Below, piece after piece: positions 52,048-61,426 of a stretch of DNA of 64,000 nucleotides. A program made the translations under genes and the position numbers. Each line of letters starts with the position of its first letter. The stretch's first letter is position 1. The notes beneath the pieces are model-generated. The model was not told the DNA's origin. It was given only the letters and a program-made list of their open reading frames with translations, and made no database searches. This DNA is from Actinokineospora auranticolor (GTDB lineage Bacteria; Actinomycetota; Actinomycetes; Mycobacteriales; Pseudonocardiaceae), in contig NZ_PTIX01000017.1 of the NCBI RefSeq assembly GCF_002934265.1, positions 104,759 to 168,758 on the forward strand, written 5' to 3'.

Positions 52048-52886
52048 CGGTGGTTCCCGCAGACGAGCGCGTAGTGCTTGGTCGTGTAGCCCCACCCGGC
52101 GTTGGCGACCTCCAGGTAGTGGCTCAGCTTGGCGGCCAGGCCCGGCTCGTGCGCGTCGAGCTTGTCGGCTGCGGCGGCCACGTTGGCGATCCACGCCTCG
52201 ATGGTGCGGTAGTAGTGCGCGGTCAGGTCGTCCACCGCGACGATGGAGAACCCGGCGCGCTCGGCGCCCGCGACGAGTTCCGACAGCGGGCGCATGTCGC
52301 CCCAGCCGAAGATGTCCTCGCGGACGAAGTCCGTGCCCGCCTTGCGGTCGAACGCGGCGTGCACGGCGTCGCTGCGGAAGCAGCTCTCGGACACGTACAG
52401 CCGTCCGCCCTTGCGCAGCAGCCCCTTGGCCTTGGCGAACACGGCGTCGAGGTCGGGCATGTGCACGATCGAGCCGAGCATGCTGATCGCGTCGAAGGAG
52501 CGCGCGGGCAGGTCCATGACCTCGAAGTGGCCCACCTGGGTGCTGATCAGGTCGGTCACGCCCAGTTCGGCGGCGCGGCGCGCGATGTACTCGTGCTGGC
52601 GCGGTGCCGGGCTGACGCCGAGCGCGCGGGTGCCGAACTCCTTGGCCATGAACAGGATCAGCGAGCCCCAGCCGCACCCGATGTCCAGGATCCGTTCACC
52701 GCCGCGCAATCCGAGGTGGTTGGCGACGTAGCGCAGCTTGCTCTCCTGCGCCTCGGCGAGCGGCTGCTCCGGGGACGCGTAGAGCGCGGAGCTGTACTTG
52801 CGCAGCGGGTCCAGGAACTGGCCGAAAACCTCCGGGTCGAGGTCGTAGTGCTGGTTGGTCTCGGCGTGGGCGGGCGCGGCGGTCAC
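52044..52886 (-). CDS. Cyclopropane-synthase-like SAM methyltransferase
   Basis: 280 aa, GTG start overlapping the ACP stop (GTGA). Begins with NQHYDLDPEVFGQFLDP, the HYD(L/I) motif of cyclopropane-fatty-acid and mycolic-acid methyltransferases, then SAM motif I ILDIGCGWGSLILFMAKEFG. The family adds a methylene or methyl group across lipid double bonds, but some members methylate small molecules. Sitting between two desaturases and an ACP, its natural reading is methylation of a desaturated acyl-ACP. Confidence 0.88.
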   Translation of the reverse strand: MTAAPAHAETNQHYDLDPEVFGQFLDPLRKYSSALYASPEQPLAEAQESKLRYVANHLGLRGGERILDIGCGWGSLILFMAKEFGTRALGVSPAPRQHEYIARRAAELGVTDLISTQVGHFEVMDLPARSFDAISMLGSIVHMPDLDAVFAKAKGLLRKGGRLYVSESCFRSDAVHAAFDRKAGTDFVREDIFGWGDMRPLSELVAGAERAGFSIVAVDDLTAHYYRTIEAWIANVAAAADKLDAHEPGLAAKLSHYLEVANAGWGYTTKHYALVCGNHR

Positions 52887-53137
52887 TTGGCGCCCAGCGC
52901 CTTCTCCACGACCGCGGCGACCTCCGCGACGGTGGACACGCCGAAGACGTCCTCGTCCTCCAGCTCGATGTCGAACTCGCGCTCGATCTTGGCGATCATC
53001 CGCAGCACCTTGACCGAGTCGACGCCCTCCACCCCGCGCAGGTCGGTCTCGGGGGCCAGCTCGGCGGCCGGGACACCGATCTCGGCGGCGGCGATGCCGG
53101 TCACGGTGGCGGTGATCTCGGTGAGGCTGGTGGTCAT
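52883..53137 (-). CDS. Free-standing acyl carrier protein
   Basis: 84 aa from the ATG at 53137 (TAGGAG upstream). Four-helix ACP with the phosphopantetheine-attachment Ser41 in GVEGVDSVKVLRMI. Acidic, as usual. It differs from the five ACPs of the megasynthase (DLGVDSIKRV), so it probably serves the neighbouring FAAL, desaturases and methyltransferase as the carrier on which the chain is modified. Confidence 0.93.
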   Translation of the reverse strand: MTTSLTEITATVTGIAAAEIGVPAAELAPETDLRGVEGVDSVKVLRMIAKIEREFDIELEDEDVFGVSTVAEVAAVVEKALGAK

Positions 53138-53147
53138 CTCGGTGCTC

Positions 53148-53651
53148 CTACCGGGGGTTGATGGCGGTGGGGTTGATGGCGCGGGAAAGCAGGTCGACCT
53201 CGGCGTCGTCCAGCGTCAGCTGGTGGCGCACCTGGTCGAGGGCGAAGGGCTGGTAGACGGCGGACGCGGTCGCGCACACGCCGCCGTCGGCGTCGAGCAC
53301 CTCGGCGGAGCCGTGGAACAGCTCCTCCCCGTCCGCGCGCAGCGTCGCGACGCAGCGGTACTCGCGGCCGACGAGCAGCGGGGTGACGAACCGGGTCCGC
53401 ATCGACACCGTGAACGCGGGCTTGTGCCGCTCCAGCACGATGAGGTTGCCGATCGTCTCGTCGCAGATGACGCCGACCAGGCCGCCGTGCACGACACCGG
53501 GGTAGGACTCGAAGCCCCGGTCGAGGGTGAAGCGGGCCAGCAGGCCGTCGGGGCGCGGGTGGAAGGCCAGCCGCAGGCCGTGCGGGTTGTGCGGGGAGCA
53601 GCCGAAGCAGCGGTAGTCCGGCAGCACCGACCACGGCACCTGCACGCTCAC
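53148..53651 (-). CDS. Hotdog thioesterase with N-terminal CxxC motif
   Basis: 167 aa from the GTG at 53651, overlapping the stop of the second desaturase-like gene (GTGA). Starts with DYRCFGCSPHNPHGLRL, typical of a PaaI subgroup, and has the catalytic loop GVVHGGLVGVICDETIG. It should release or edit the acyl chain on the free ACP. The third hotdog thioesterase of the cluster. Confidence 0.88.
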   Translation of the reverse strand: MSVQVPWSVLPDYRCFGCSPHNPHGLRLAFHPRPDGLLARFTLDRGFESYPGVVHGGLVGVICDETIGNLIVLERHKPAFTVSMRTRFVTPLLVGREYRCVATLRADGEELFHGSAEVLDADGGVCATASAVYQPFALDQVRHQLTLDDAEVDLLSRAINPTAINPR

Positions 53652-54439
53652 GCCAGCGCCTCGGCCAGCGCCCGGCGCACCTTGGCGTTGCTGCTCAGGT
53701 CGAGGCCGGTCATGCTGCCGAAGGTGCGGCGGATCTTGTCCTGGAGCACGTCCAGCTCGCCGTCGGCGGCGACCTTCTCCAGGAACAGCTCGAAGCCGGT
53801 GTCGATGGTCTCGTGCTCTTCCAGGCCCTCGCCGATGCCGGACTTGAAGGTGCTCACCGGGTGCTTGATCTTCGCTTCGGAGCTGTACACGTACAGCGTC
53901 TCCAGCACCGAGGGCAGCTCCTCGGGCTTGCGCTCCAGCCGCTTCGTGGTGTAGTGGATGAACTCGCGGGCGTGCCCGGCCTCGTCCCGGCTGGCGCTGA
54001 GCAGCAGGCCCTTGAGCACCGGCTCCTCGACCCACGCGGCGACCGCGCGGTAGACGTGGTTCACGGTCAGCTCGGAGATGATGTTGGTGGCCAGCGTCGC
54101 GGACGGGCTGGTGCCCGGCGCGTACGGCGCGCGCATGGCGTCGACGGCCCGGTCGTCCACGGACTCGCCGACGCCCGCCAGCCACGAGCGGAACGCGTAG
54201 TGGTGCTGGACCTCCTGGTAGCCCCACACCACGGCGAAGGTGGAGAAGTCGTAGTCGTCGACGAACTCGTTGAGGAAGCCGTGCACGGCGGCGATCACGT
54301 TGGACTCACCCATGGTCGCGCTCTTGGCCAGGGTGATGTACGCCGGCTTGACCAGGTCGCGGTCGATCGAGTCGACCTGGAGGTCGCTGAGCTTCCAGTG
54401 CAGGCGCTCGTAGTGGCGGAAGACGTCGTAGCTGTGCAC
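53648..54439 (-). CDS. Soluble acyl-ACP-desaturase-like diiron protein 2
   Basis: 263 aa from the GTG at 54439, for which GGAG is at good spacing; a GTG two codons earlier would lie on top of that site. Helical, no membrane segment. Ligand motifs are YQEVQHHYAF (ExxH) and SRDEAGHAREF (DExxH). It resembles protein 1 in overall plan but is well diverged, so the pair may act at different chain positions or one may be a hydroxylase or acetylenase-like enzyme. Directly after the FAAL gene. Confidence 0.82.
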   Translation of the reverse strand: MHSYDVFRHYERLHWKLSDLQVDSIDRDLVKPAYITLAKSATMGESNVIAAVHGFLNEFVDDYDFSTFAVVWGYQEVQHHYAFRSWLAGVGESVDDRAVDAMRAPYAPGTSPSATLATNIISELTVNHVYRAVAAWVEEPVLKGLLLSASRDEAGHAREFIHYTTKRLERKPEELPSVLETLYVYSSEAKIKHPVSTFKSGIGEGLEEHETIDTGFELFLEKVAADGELDVLQDKIRRTFGSMTGLDLSSNAKVRRALAEALA

Positions 54440-54455
54440 GGGCACTCCAAGGGGG

Positions 54456-56087
54456 TTAAGCGGTTTCGGTCACGGAGGTCACGGAGGTCACGAGATCGCG
54501 GGCGGCGAGCCGCTGGAACTTGCCGCTGCTGGTGCGCGGGAGCGCTCGGGGCGCGACGAGGTGCACCTCGACGGCAGCCAGGCCCAGTTCGGTGGACACG
54601 GCGGTGCGCAGCGCGGTGGCCACGGCGGCGGCCTCGTCGCCCTTGCGGCCGCACTCGGCGATGAGCCACATGACCTCGGCGCCACCGGGGGCGGCGACGG
54701 CGACGCAGCGGCCCTTGAAGATCCCGGGCACGGCGCGGGCGACGGCCTCGACGTCCTGCGGGTAGAAGTTGGCGCCGCGCACGGTGATCATCTCCTTGCG
54801 CCTGCCGGTGACGAACACCTCAGCGCCGCGCCGGTAGCCGAGGTCGCCGGTCGGCAGCCAGCCGTCCACAAGGGACTGCTCGAGGCCGAGGTAGCCGGGG
54901 GTGACCGGATCGCCCTGGATCAGGATCTCGCCGACCTGGCCCTCGGGCAGTTCGGCACCCGCCTCGGGGTCGACGATCCGCAGCCGCACACCGCGCACCG
55001 GCTCGCCCACACCCGCGACGGCGCGGGCACCGGGGGCGTCGTGCTCGACCTGGACCGCCCGTCCGCCGTCGGCGAGCTTGTCGCGGTCGACGTGCTCGAA
55101 CAGCGGCGCGCGGCCCAGCGGCGGGAAGGTGACGGCCAGGGTCGCCTCCGCCATGCCGTAGACGCCGAACATGGTGGACGGGCGGAACCCGGCGGGGGCG
55201 AACCGCTCGACGAACGCGCGCACGGTGGCCTCGGAGATCGGCTCGGCGCCGTTGAACGCGACGCGCCAGTGGTCCATGCGCAGGCCCGCCAGGTCGTCGT
55301 CGGAGATGGCGGCGAGCTGGTCGTAGCCGAAGTTGGGCATCGCGGTGATCGTGGCGCCGCTGTCGAGGAACTCGCGCAGCCAGCGGGCCGGGTCCTTGAT
55401 GAACGACAGCGGGGACCAGACGTGGGCCGGGATGCCGATGAGGACGGCGGAGAGGGTGCCGAACAGGCCCATGTCGTGGAAGAGCGGCAGCCAGAAGCCG
55501 CCGCCGTCGCCCTGCCCCAGTTGGATTCCCTCGCGGATGGCGAGCAGCCCGGCGACCACGTTGGCGTGGGTGAGGCGCACGCCCTTGGGCAGCGACGTGC
55601 TGCCGGAGGTGAACTGGACGATGGCCAGGTCGTCGGGGCCGACCTCGGGCAGCTCGCCCGGACCCGCGGCGTCGGCGGTGCTGATGATCTCCAGGCCCGG
55701 CACGGCTTCCCGGAGTCCGTCGGCGAGCGCGCCGAACCGGTGCGACACCAGGATTCGGCGCATCCCCGCGACCTCGGCGATGGCGGCGAGCCGGGCCGGG
55801 TAGGCGCCCGCGTGCCGCATACCGAGCGGGAGGGGCAACGGGGTCGCGGCGCCACCCGCCGCGCTCACGGCGAAGAGGGACTGGAGGAACTCGGGGGCGT
55901 TGGGGCAGAGGATGCCGACGGGTTCGTTCCGCTCGACACCGCGCGCTACGAGCCCGGCCGCCATGGCGCGGGCGGACGCGGCGAGGTCGGTGTAGGTGAT
56001 CGACTCGCGCTCGGCCGGGAAGGTGGCCCGCACGTGCGGGTGGTCGGCGGCGACGCCGTCGAGGATCGCGTGCAGCGTGGTGGTCAC
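54456..56087 (-). CDS. Fatty acyl-AMP ligase (FAAL)
   Basis: 543 aa, GTG start with AAGGAG upstream. FAAL-type motifs: VQFTSGSTSLPKGVRLTH, WLPLFHDMGLFG, FNGAEPISEATV, GVYGMAEATLAV, PTGDLGYRRG and VTGRRKEMITVRGANFYP. The HDMGL and FNGAEP motifs separate FAALs from CoA ligases. The enzyme activates a free fatty acid as acyl-AMP and loads it on an ACP, most likely the one encoded at 52883. It heads the FAAL / desaturase / thioesterase / ACP / methyltransferase / desaturase cassette. Confidence 0.92.
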   Translation of the reverse strand: MTTTLHAILDGVAADHPHVRATFPAERESITYTDLAASARAMAAGLVARGVERNEPVGILCPNAPEFLQSLFAVSAAGGAATPLPLPLGMRHAGAYPARLAAIAEVAGMRRILVSHRFGALADGLREAVPGLEIISTADAAGPGELPEVGPDDLAIVQFTSGSTSLPKGVRLTHANVVAGLLAIREGIQLGQGDGGGFWLPLFHDMGLFGTLSAVLIGIPAHVWSPLSFIKDPARWLREFLDSGATITAMPNFGYDQLAAISDDDLAGLRMDHWRVAFNGAEPISEATVRAFVERFAPAGFRPSTMFGVYGMAEATLAVTFPPLGRAPLFEHVDRDKLADGGRAVQVEHDAPGARAVAGVGEPVRGVRLRIVDPEAGAELPEGQVGEILIQGDPVTPGYLGLEQSLVDGWLPTGDLGYRRGAEVFVTGRRKEMITVRGANFYPQDVEAVARAVPGIFKGRCVAVAAPGGAEVMWLIAECGRKGDEAAAVATALRTAVSTELGLAAVEVHLVAPRALPRTSSGKFQRLAARDLVTSVTSVTETA

Positions 56088-56111
56088 GGCGGGACTCCTT
56101 CGCGGGTCGGG

Positions 56112-56180
56112 ATCAGCGGGTGCCCCGATCGGGCGGGATCGGCGGGTGCCCCAGGTCGGGCGGGAACGGCGGGCGCCCGG
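56112..56180 (+). repeat. Three imperfect 26-bp tandem repeats
   Basis: In the 124-bp gap between a P450 stop and the FAAL start, CGGGTGCCCC and its downstream GGTCGGGCGGGAACGG-like part recur at 56117, 56143 and (degenerate) 56169. The tract may form the FAAL leader or an attenuator; no clear hairpin is seen. Confidence 0.6.
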
Positions 56181-56211
56181 GTCTGGCGGACTTCTCGGTG
56201 GACTCGCCCGG

Positions 56212-57405
56212 TCAGCGGAAGCGGACCGGGAGGGATTCGGGGCCGCGCATGGACACGCTGGACCGGTAGCGGGGCGCGGTGTCGAGCAGCTCGTAGTCGG
56301 GGGCGCGGCGCAGGAGGCGGTCGAACAGCACGGTGGCCTCCAGCCGGGCCAGCGGGGCGCCGAGGCAGAAGTGCGGGCCGTGGCTGAACGCCAGGTGCTT
56401 GCGGGTGCCGCGCGCGGGGTCGAAGCGCAGCACGTCGAGGCGGTCCGGGTCGGTGAACACCTCGGGGTCGCGGTTGGCCGACGCGGCCAGCAGGATCACC
56501 CCGGTGCCGCGCGGCAACGACCGGCCGGCGAACTCCAGGTCCCGCATGGCGACCCGGGTCGGGAACGGGACCGGGGTGTCGAACCGCAGGAACTCCTCGA
56601 CCGCGATCGGCACCAGGTCCGGGTTGTCGGCCAAGACCTCGCGCTGCCGGGGTTCCCGCGCCAGGGCGAGCACGCCGTTGGCGATGAGGTTCATGGTCGT
56701 CTCGTGGCCCGCGATGAGCAGCAGCGCGCCGATGTCGCCGATTTCCTTGGTGCTGAGCCGGTCCTCGCCCTCGGCGACCGCGACCAGCCCGCTGAGCAGG
56801 TCCGGCCCCGGGGTGCGGGCGCGTTCGGCGATCAGCTCGGTGAAGTACCCGTGGAACGCGGCGACGGCGGCGGCTCGGGCGGACTTCTCCTCGTCGGTGA
56901 GCATCGCGTCCGGGTCGAGGCCGCGGCTGATCGCGGAGGCCCACTGGCCGAACACGGCGTGGTCGGCGGCCGGGACGCCCAGCAGCTCGCAGATGGTGGT
57001 CAGCGGCAGCCGGTAGGCGATGTCGGTGACGAAATCCGCCTCGCCCCACCCGATCGCGTGGTCGAGCAGGTCGTCGGCGATCTCGGTGATCCGGGTGCGC
57101 AGGCCCGCGATGGCCCGTGGCGTGAACGCCTTGGTGACCAGTGACCGCAGGCGGGTGTGGTCCGGCGGGTCCATCAACAAGAAGGAGCCGGGCAGCGTCT
57201 TCGGGTCGATCCCGGGGCGGAACGGGTTGATGCCGGAGAAGTAACCGTGACCCCAGTCCGGGTCGCCGAAGATGACGTCGCAATCGGCGTAGTGGGGCAC
57301 GAGGTGGATGCCGGGCACGTAGTCGTGCAGCCGACCGGCTTCGCGCAGGGCGCGGTAGGCCGCGGCGGGGTCGGCGCGCACCTCGGGGTCGAACGGCGAG
57401 ACCAT
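56212..57405 (-). CDS. Cytochrome P450 (1)
   Basis: 397 aa, ATG with AGGAGG overlapping the previous P450 stop. Soluble actinobacterial type, no membrane anchor. I-helix IAGHETTMNL with the acid-alcohol pair, K-helix EEFLRFDTP, and heme loop FSHGPHFCLGAPLA. Likely a hydroxylase or epoxidase of the lipid product; electrons could come from the reductase at 27955 or from ferredoxins elsewhere. Confidence 0.95.
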   Translation of the reverse strand: MVSPFDPEVRADPAAAYRALREAGRLHDYVPGIHLVPHYADCDVIFGDPDWGHGYFSGINPFRPGIDPKTLPGSFLLMDPPDHTRLRSLVTKAFTPRAIAGLRTRITEIADDLLDHAIGWGEADFVTDIAYRLPLTTICELLGVPAADHAVFGQWASAISRGLDPDAMLTDEEKSARAAAVAAFHGYFTELIAERARTPGPDLLSGLVAVAEGEDRLSTKEIGDIGALLLIAGHETTMNLIANGVLALAREPRQREVLADNPDLVPIAVEEFLRFDTPVPFPTRVAMRDLEFAGRSLPRGTGVILLAASANRDPEVFTDPDRLDVLRFDPARGTRKHLAFSHGPHFCLGAPLARLEATVLFDRLLRRAPDYELLDTAPRYRSSVSMRGPESLPVRFR

Positions 57406-57415
57406 GGCCCCTCCT

Positions 57416-58657
57416 CTAGGCGGTGAAGCGGGTCGGCAGCGCGGCGAGGCCGCGCACGACCAGGTTCGGCTTGTACGGCGGGGTGTCGGTGAGCGGCTCC
57501 AGATCGGACACCTTGCGCAACAGCACTTCCAGCAGGACCCGCATCTCCAGCTGGGCCAGCGGGGCGCCGAGGCAGTAGTGGATGCCGAGGCTGAACGCGA
57601 GGTGCCGGGCGGGTGCCGGGGTCCGGTCGTGGTAGCGGGTGACGTCGAGGCGGTCCGGGTCGTCGAACACCGCCTCGTCGCGGTTGCCCGAGTTGATGAG
57701 CACGACCACGCCGTCGCCGGGGGCGAACTCGTCGCCCGCCAAGGTCATCGGGCGCGTGGCCGCGCGGGTGGTCAGCTGGACGGGCGGTTCGTAGCGGAGC
57801 AGTTCGTCCACCGCGGACGGTATCAGCTCGGGGCGGGCGCGCAGCAGTGCCAGCTGGTCGGGGTTGCGCATCAGGGCGAGCAGTCCGCTGCCGACCAGGT
57901 TGACCGTGGTCTCGTGGCCCGCGACGACCGTGGTCAGGCAGGTGCTGAGCAGTTCCAGCTCGGTGAGGACGTCGCCGCGGTCCTCCACCTGGGACAGCGC
58001 GGTGAGCAGGTCGTCGCGCGGGTCGGACTTGCGCTCGTCGACGAGCCCGCGCAGGTAGGCCATGAAGTCCCGGGCGGCGGCGCTGCGCGCGGCGTGCGCC
58101 TCGGGGGTCATCAGCGGGTCGGGGTCGAAACCGCGGGCCAAGTCCTGGGCCCACCGCTGGACGTCGGGGTGCGCCTGGGCGGGGATGCCCATCAGCTCGC
58201 AGACGACGGTCAGCGGGAGCGGGTAGGCGATCTCCTGGACCAGGTCGAAGTCCCCCGCTGCCAGCGCGTTGTCCACAAGGGACTCGGCAAGAGCCTCGAT
58301 CCGCGGGCGCAGCCTGGTCACCATGCGCGGCACGAAAGCCTTGGACACCAAGGTGCGCAGCCGCGTGTGGTCCGGCGGATCCATCCACAGGAAGGACGTG
58401 GGCATCTCGCGCGTGGCGTCCTCGTCGGGCACGCTCGGGTGCAGCTGCGCGGCCTCGGCGGCGTGGCTCCACGCGGAGTTCTGCAGCACGGCGGCGCAAT
58501 CCGCGTGCCGGGTCAGCAACCGCAGGCCCAGCGGGGTCCGGTGCACGGGACCGAGCGCGCGCAGTTCGGCGGCGGGCGCGTAGGGATCGGCGCGGTTGGC
58601 CGGGTCGAGCAGTCTGCCGAAGGCTTCCGCCTGGGACGTCGAGGCCGGTGGGATCAC
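57416..58657 (-). CDS. Cytochrome P450 (2)
   Basis: 413 aa. I-helix VAGHETTVNLVG, K-helix DELLRYEPPVQ and heme loop FSLGIHYCLGAPLA. First gene of the operon that runs through P450 (1), FAAL, the desaturases, ACP and methyltransferase. The closely related P450 (3) starts divergently 213 bp away. Substrate not determinable from sequence. Confidence 0.95.
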   Translation of the reverse strand: MIPPASTSQAEAFGRLLDPANRADPYAPAAELRALGPVHRTPLGLRLLTRHADCAAVLQNSAWSHAAEAAQLHPSVPDEDATREMPTSFLWMDPPDHTRLRTLVSKAFVPRMVTRLRPRIEALAESLVDNALAAGDFDLVQEIAYPLPLTVVCELMGIPAQAHPDVQRWAQDLARGFDPDPLMTPEAHAARSAAARDFMAYLRGLVDERKSDPRDDLLTALSQVEDRGDVLTELELLSTCLTTVVAGHETTVNLVGSGLLALMRNPDQLALLRARPELIPSAVDELLRYEPPVQLTTRAATRPMTLAGDEFAPGDGVVVLINSGNRDEAVFDDPDRLDVTRYHDRTPAPARHLAFSLGIHYCLGAPLAQLEMRVLLEVLLRKVSDLEPLTDTPPYKPNLVVRGLAALPTRFTA

Positions 58658-58758
58658 GCCGTGAGCGAATCAGCGGTCTGTGGCATCGGCGTGAATCGCA
58701 CGTGAATGGGCGCCGTCCACACCCGCTCGATAAGGCCTGCCAATAGCGTCATCGCCCC

Positions 58759-58787
58759 GGGCGATCACGAATCGGCTATCGCGCGAT
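58759..58787. promoter_or_regulatory. Candidate cluster operator, copy A
   Basis: In the divergent P450 (2) / P450 (3) region. GGGCGATCACG, 8 bases, ATCGCGCGAT. It shares its two half elements with copy B at 50198 and, less exactly, copy C at 45710. Position between two divergent pathway operons suits an activator or repressor site. Confidence 0.5.
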
Positions 58788-58870
58788 TGGCGCTGGTCGG
58801 GGACCGTTGACCCGGTCGGCCGGGGGCACCGAGCATTCCGCCAGGGACGTCGACGAACTGGAGCCGTTCG

Positions 58871-60132
58871 GTGCAGGAAGACCACGCAGCAGATCCCTCC
58901 GCCCTCACCCCCGTGCAACTGGCCGTCTTGCAGTCCGTCGCCCCGGACTGGCGGCACGACCCGTACCGCAGCTACGCGGTGCTGCGCGAGGCGGGCCCGT
59001 TCATCCCCGGGCCGCTGGGCACGCGGTTGGTGCCCGGGTACCACGAGGCCAACCTGATCATGCAGAACCCGGATTGGAGCCACGCGGAAGAGTCCGAGTT
59101 GCTGCACCCCGACAGCGATGTGGAGCTGCCCGGGTCGTTCCTGTGGATGGAGCCGCCGGACCACACCCGGTTGCGCGGGCTGGTCAGCAAGGCGTTCACC
59201 ATGCGCACCATCGAGGGGCTGCGCGGCCGGACCGAGCAGGTCGTCGCGGACCTGTTCGACAAGCTGCTGGCCGAGGGCGGCGACCACCCGGTGGACATCC
59301 TGGAGGCGCTGGCCTACCCGCTGCCGCTGACCATGGTGTGCGAACTGCTCGGTGTGCCCGCCGAGGCGCACGACGAGGTCCGGCAGATGTCGGCGGGGAT
59401 CGCCCGCGGTCTGGACCCGGACGTGCTGCTGTCGCCCGCGGAACTCGCGGCGCGAACCGCCGCGGTGCACCGGTTCCGTGACTTCTTCGGCGACCTGATC
59501 GCCCAGCGGCGCAAGGCCCCGCAGGACGACCTGATCACGCGGCTGGTGCGGGCGGAGGCCGACGGGGCCACGATGAGCCCGACGGAGTTGCTCGGCACGC
59601 TGCTGATCCTGGTGGTGGCCGGGCACGAGACGACGGTCAACCTGATCGGCAACGGCGTGCTGGCGCTGATCCGCGACCCCGACCAGTTCGCGCTGCTGAA
59701 GTCCAACCCGGACCTGGCGGTCGCGGCGGCGGACGAGGTCCTGCGCTACGACGCGCCCGTGCACCTGACGACCCGCACGGCGCGCACGGAGATCACGGTC
59801 TCCGACCAGGTGTTCGCGCCCGGCGAGGCGGTCATCGTCCTCTTCGGATCCGCCAACCGCGACCCGAGGGCCTTCCCGGAGCCGGACCGCTTCGACATCA
59901 CCCGCTACGCGGCGGGCAACCGCGCCAACCGGCACCTGTCGTTCGGCCTGGGGCTGCACTACTGCATCGGCGCCCCGCTGGCCCGACTGGAGATGGAGAT
60001 GGCGTTGCGCGCCATCGCGACCCGGGTCGCCGCCTTCGACCTGCCCCACGACCCGCCGCCGTACCGGCCGAACCTGGTGGTGCGCGGTATGTCGGAACTG
60101 CTCGTCCGCGTCACCCCCGAGGAGCCCACGCG

Positions 60133-60136
<4 letters not shown>
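58871..60136 (+). CDS. Cytochrome P450 (3)
   Basis: 421 aa from the GTG at 58871 (GGAG just upstream). I-helix VAGHETTVNLIG, K-helix DEVLRYDAPVHL and heme loop FGLGLHYCIGAPLA. Similar in layout and motifs to P450 (2), suggesting duplication across the divergent promoter. Its stop overlaps the P450 (4) ATG (ATGA). Confidence 0.95.
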
Positions 60137-61344
<1,208 letters not shown>

Positions 61345-61354
61345 CCCTCCCCCT

Positions 61355-61384
61355 GTCCCAGAGGCGACCCGGCGCCTCTGGGAC
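61355..61384. terminator. Terminator hairpin after P450 (4)
   Basis: Perfect 12-bp stem (GTCCCAGAGGCG and its complement) with a 6-base loop, 10 bp after the P450 (4) stop and 42 bp before the stop of the convergent TetR gene. Confidence 0.9.
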
Positions 61385-61426
61385 CCCTTGGGGGCAACGG
61401 ATTCACGCGGCGCCCGGCGCCTCAAG

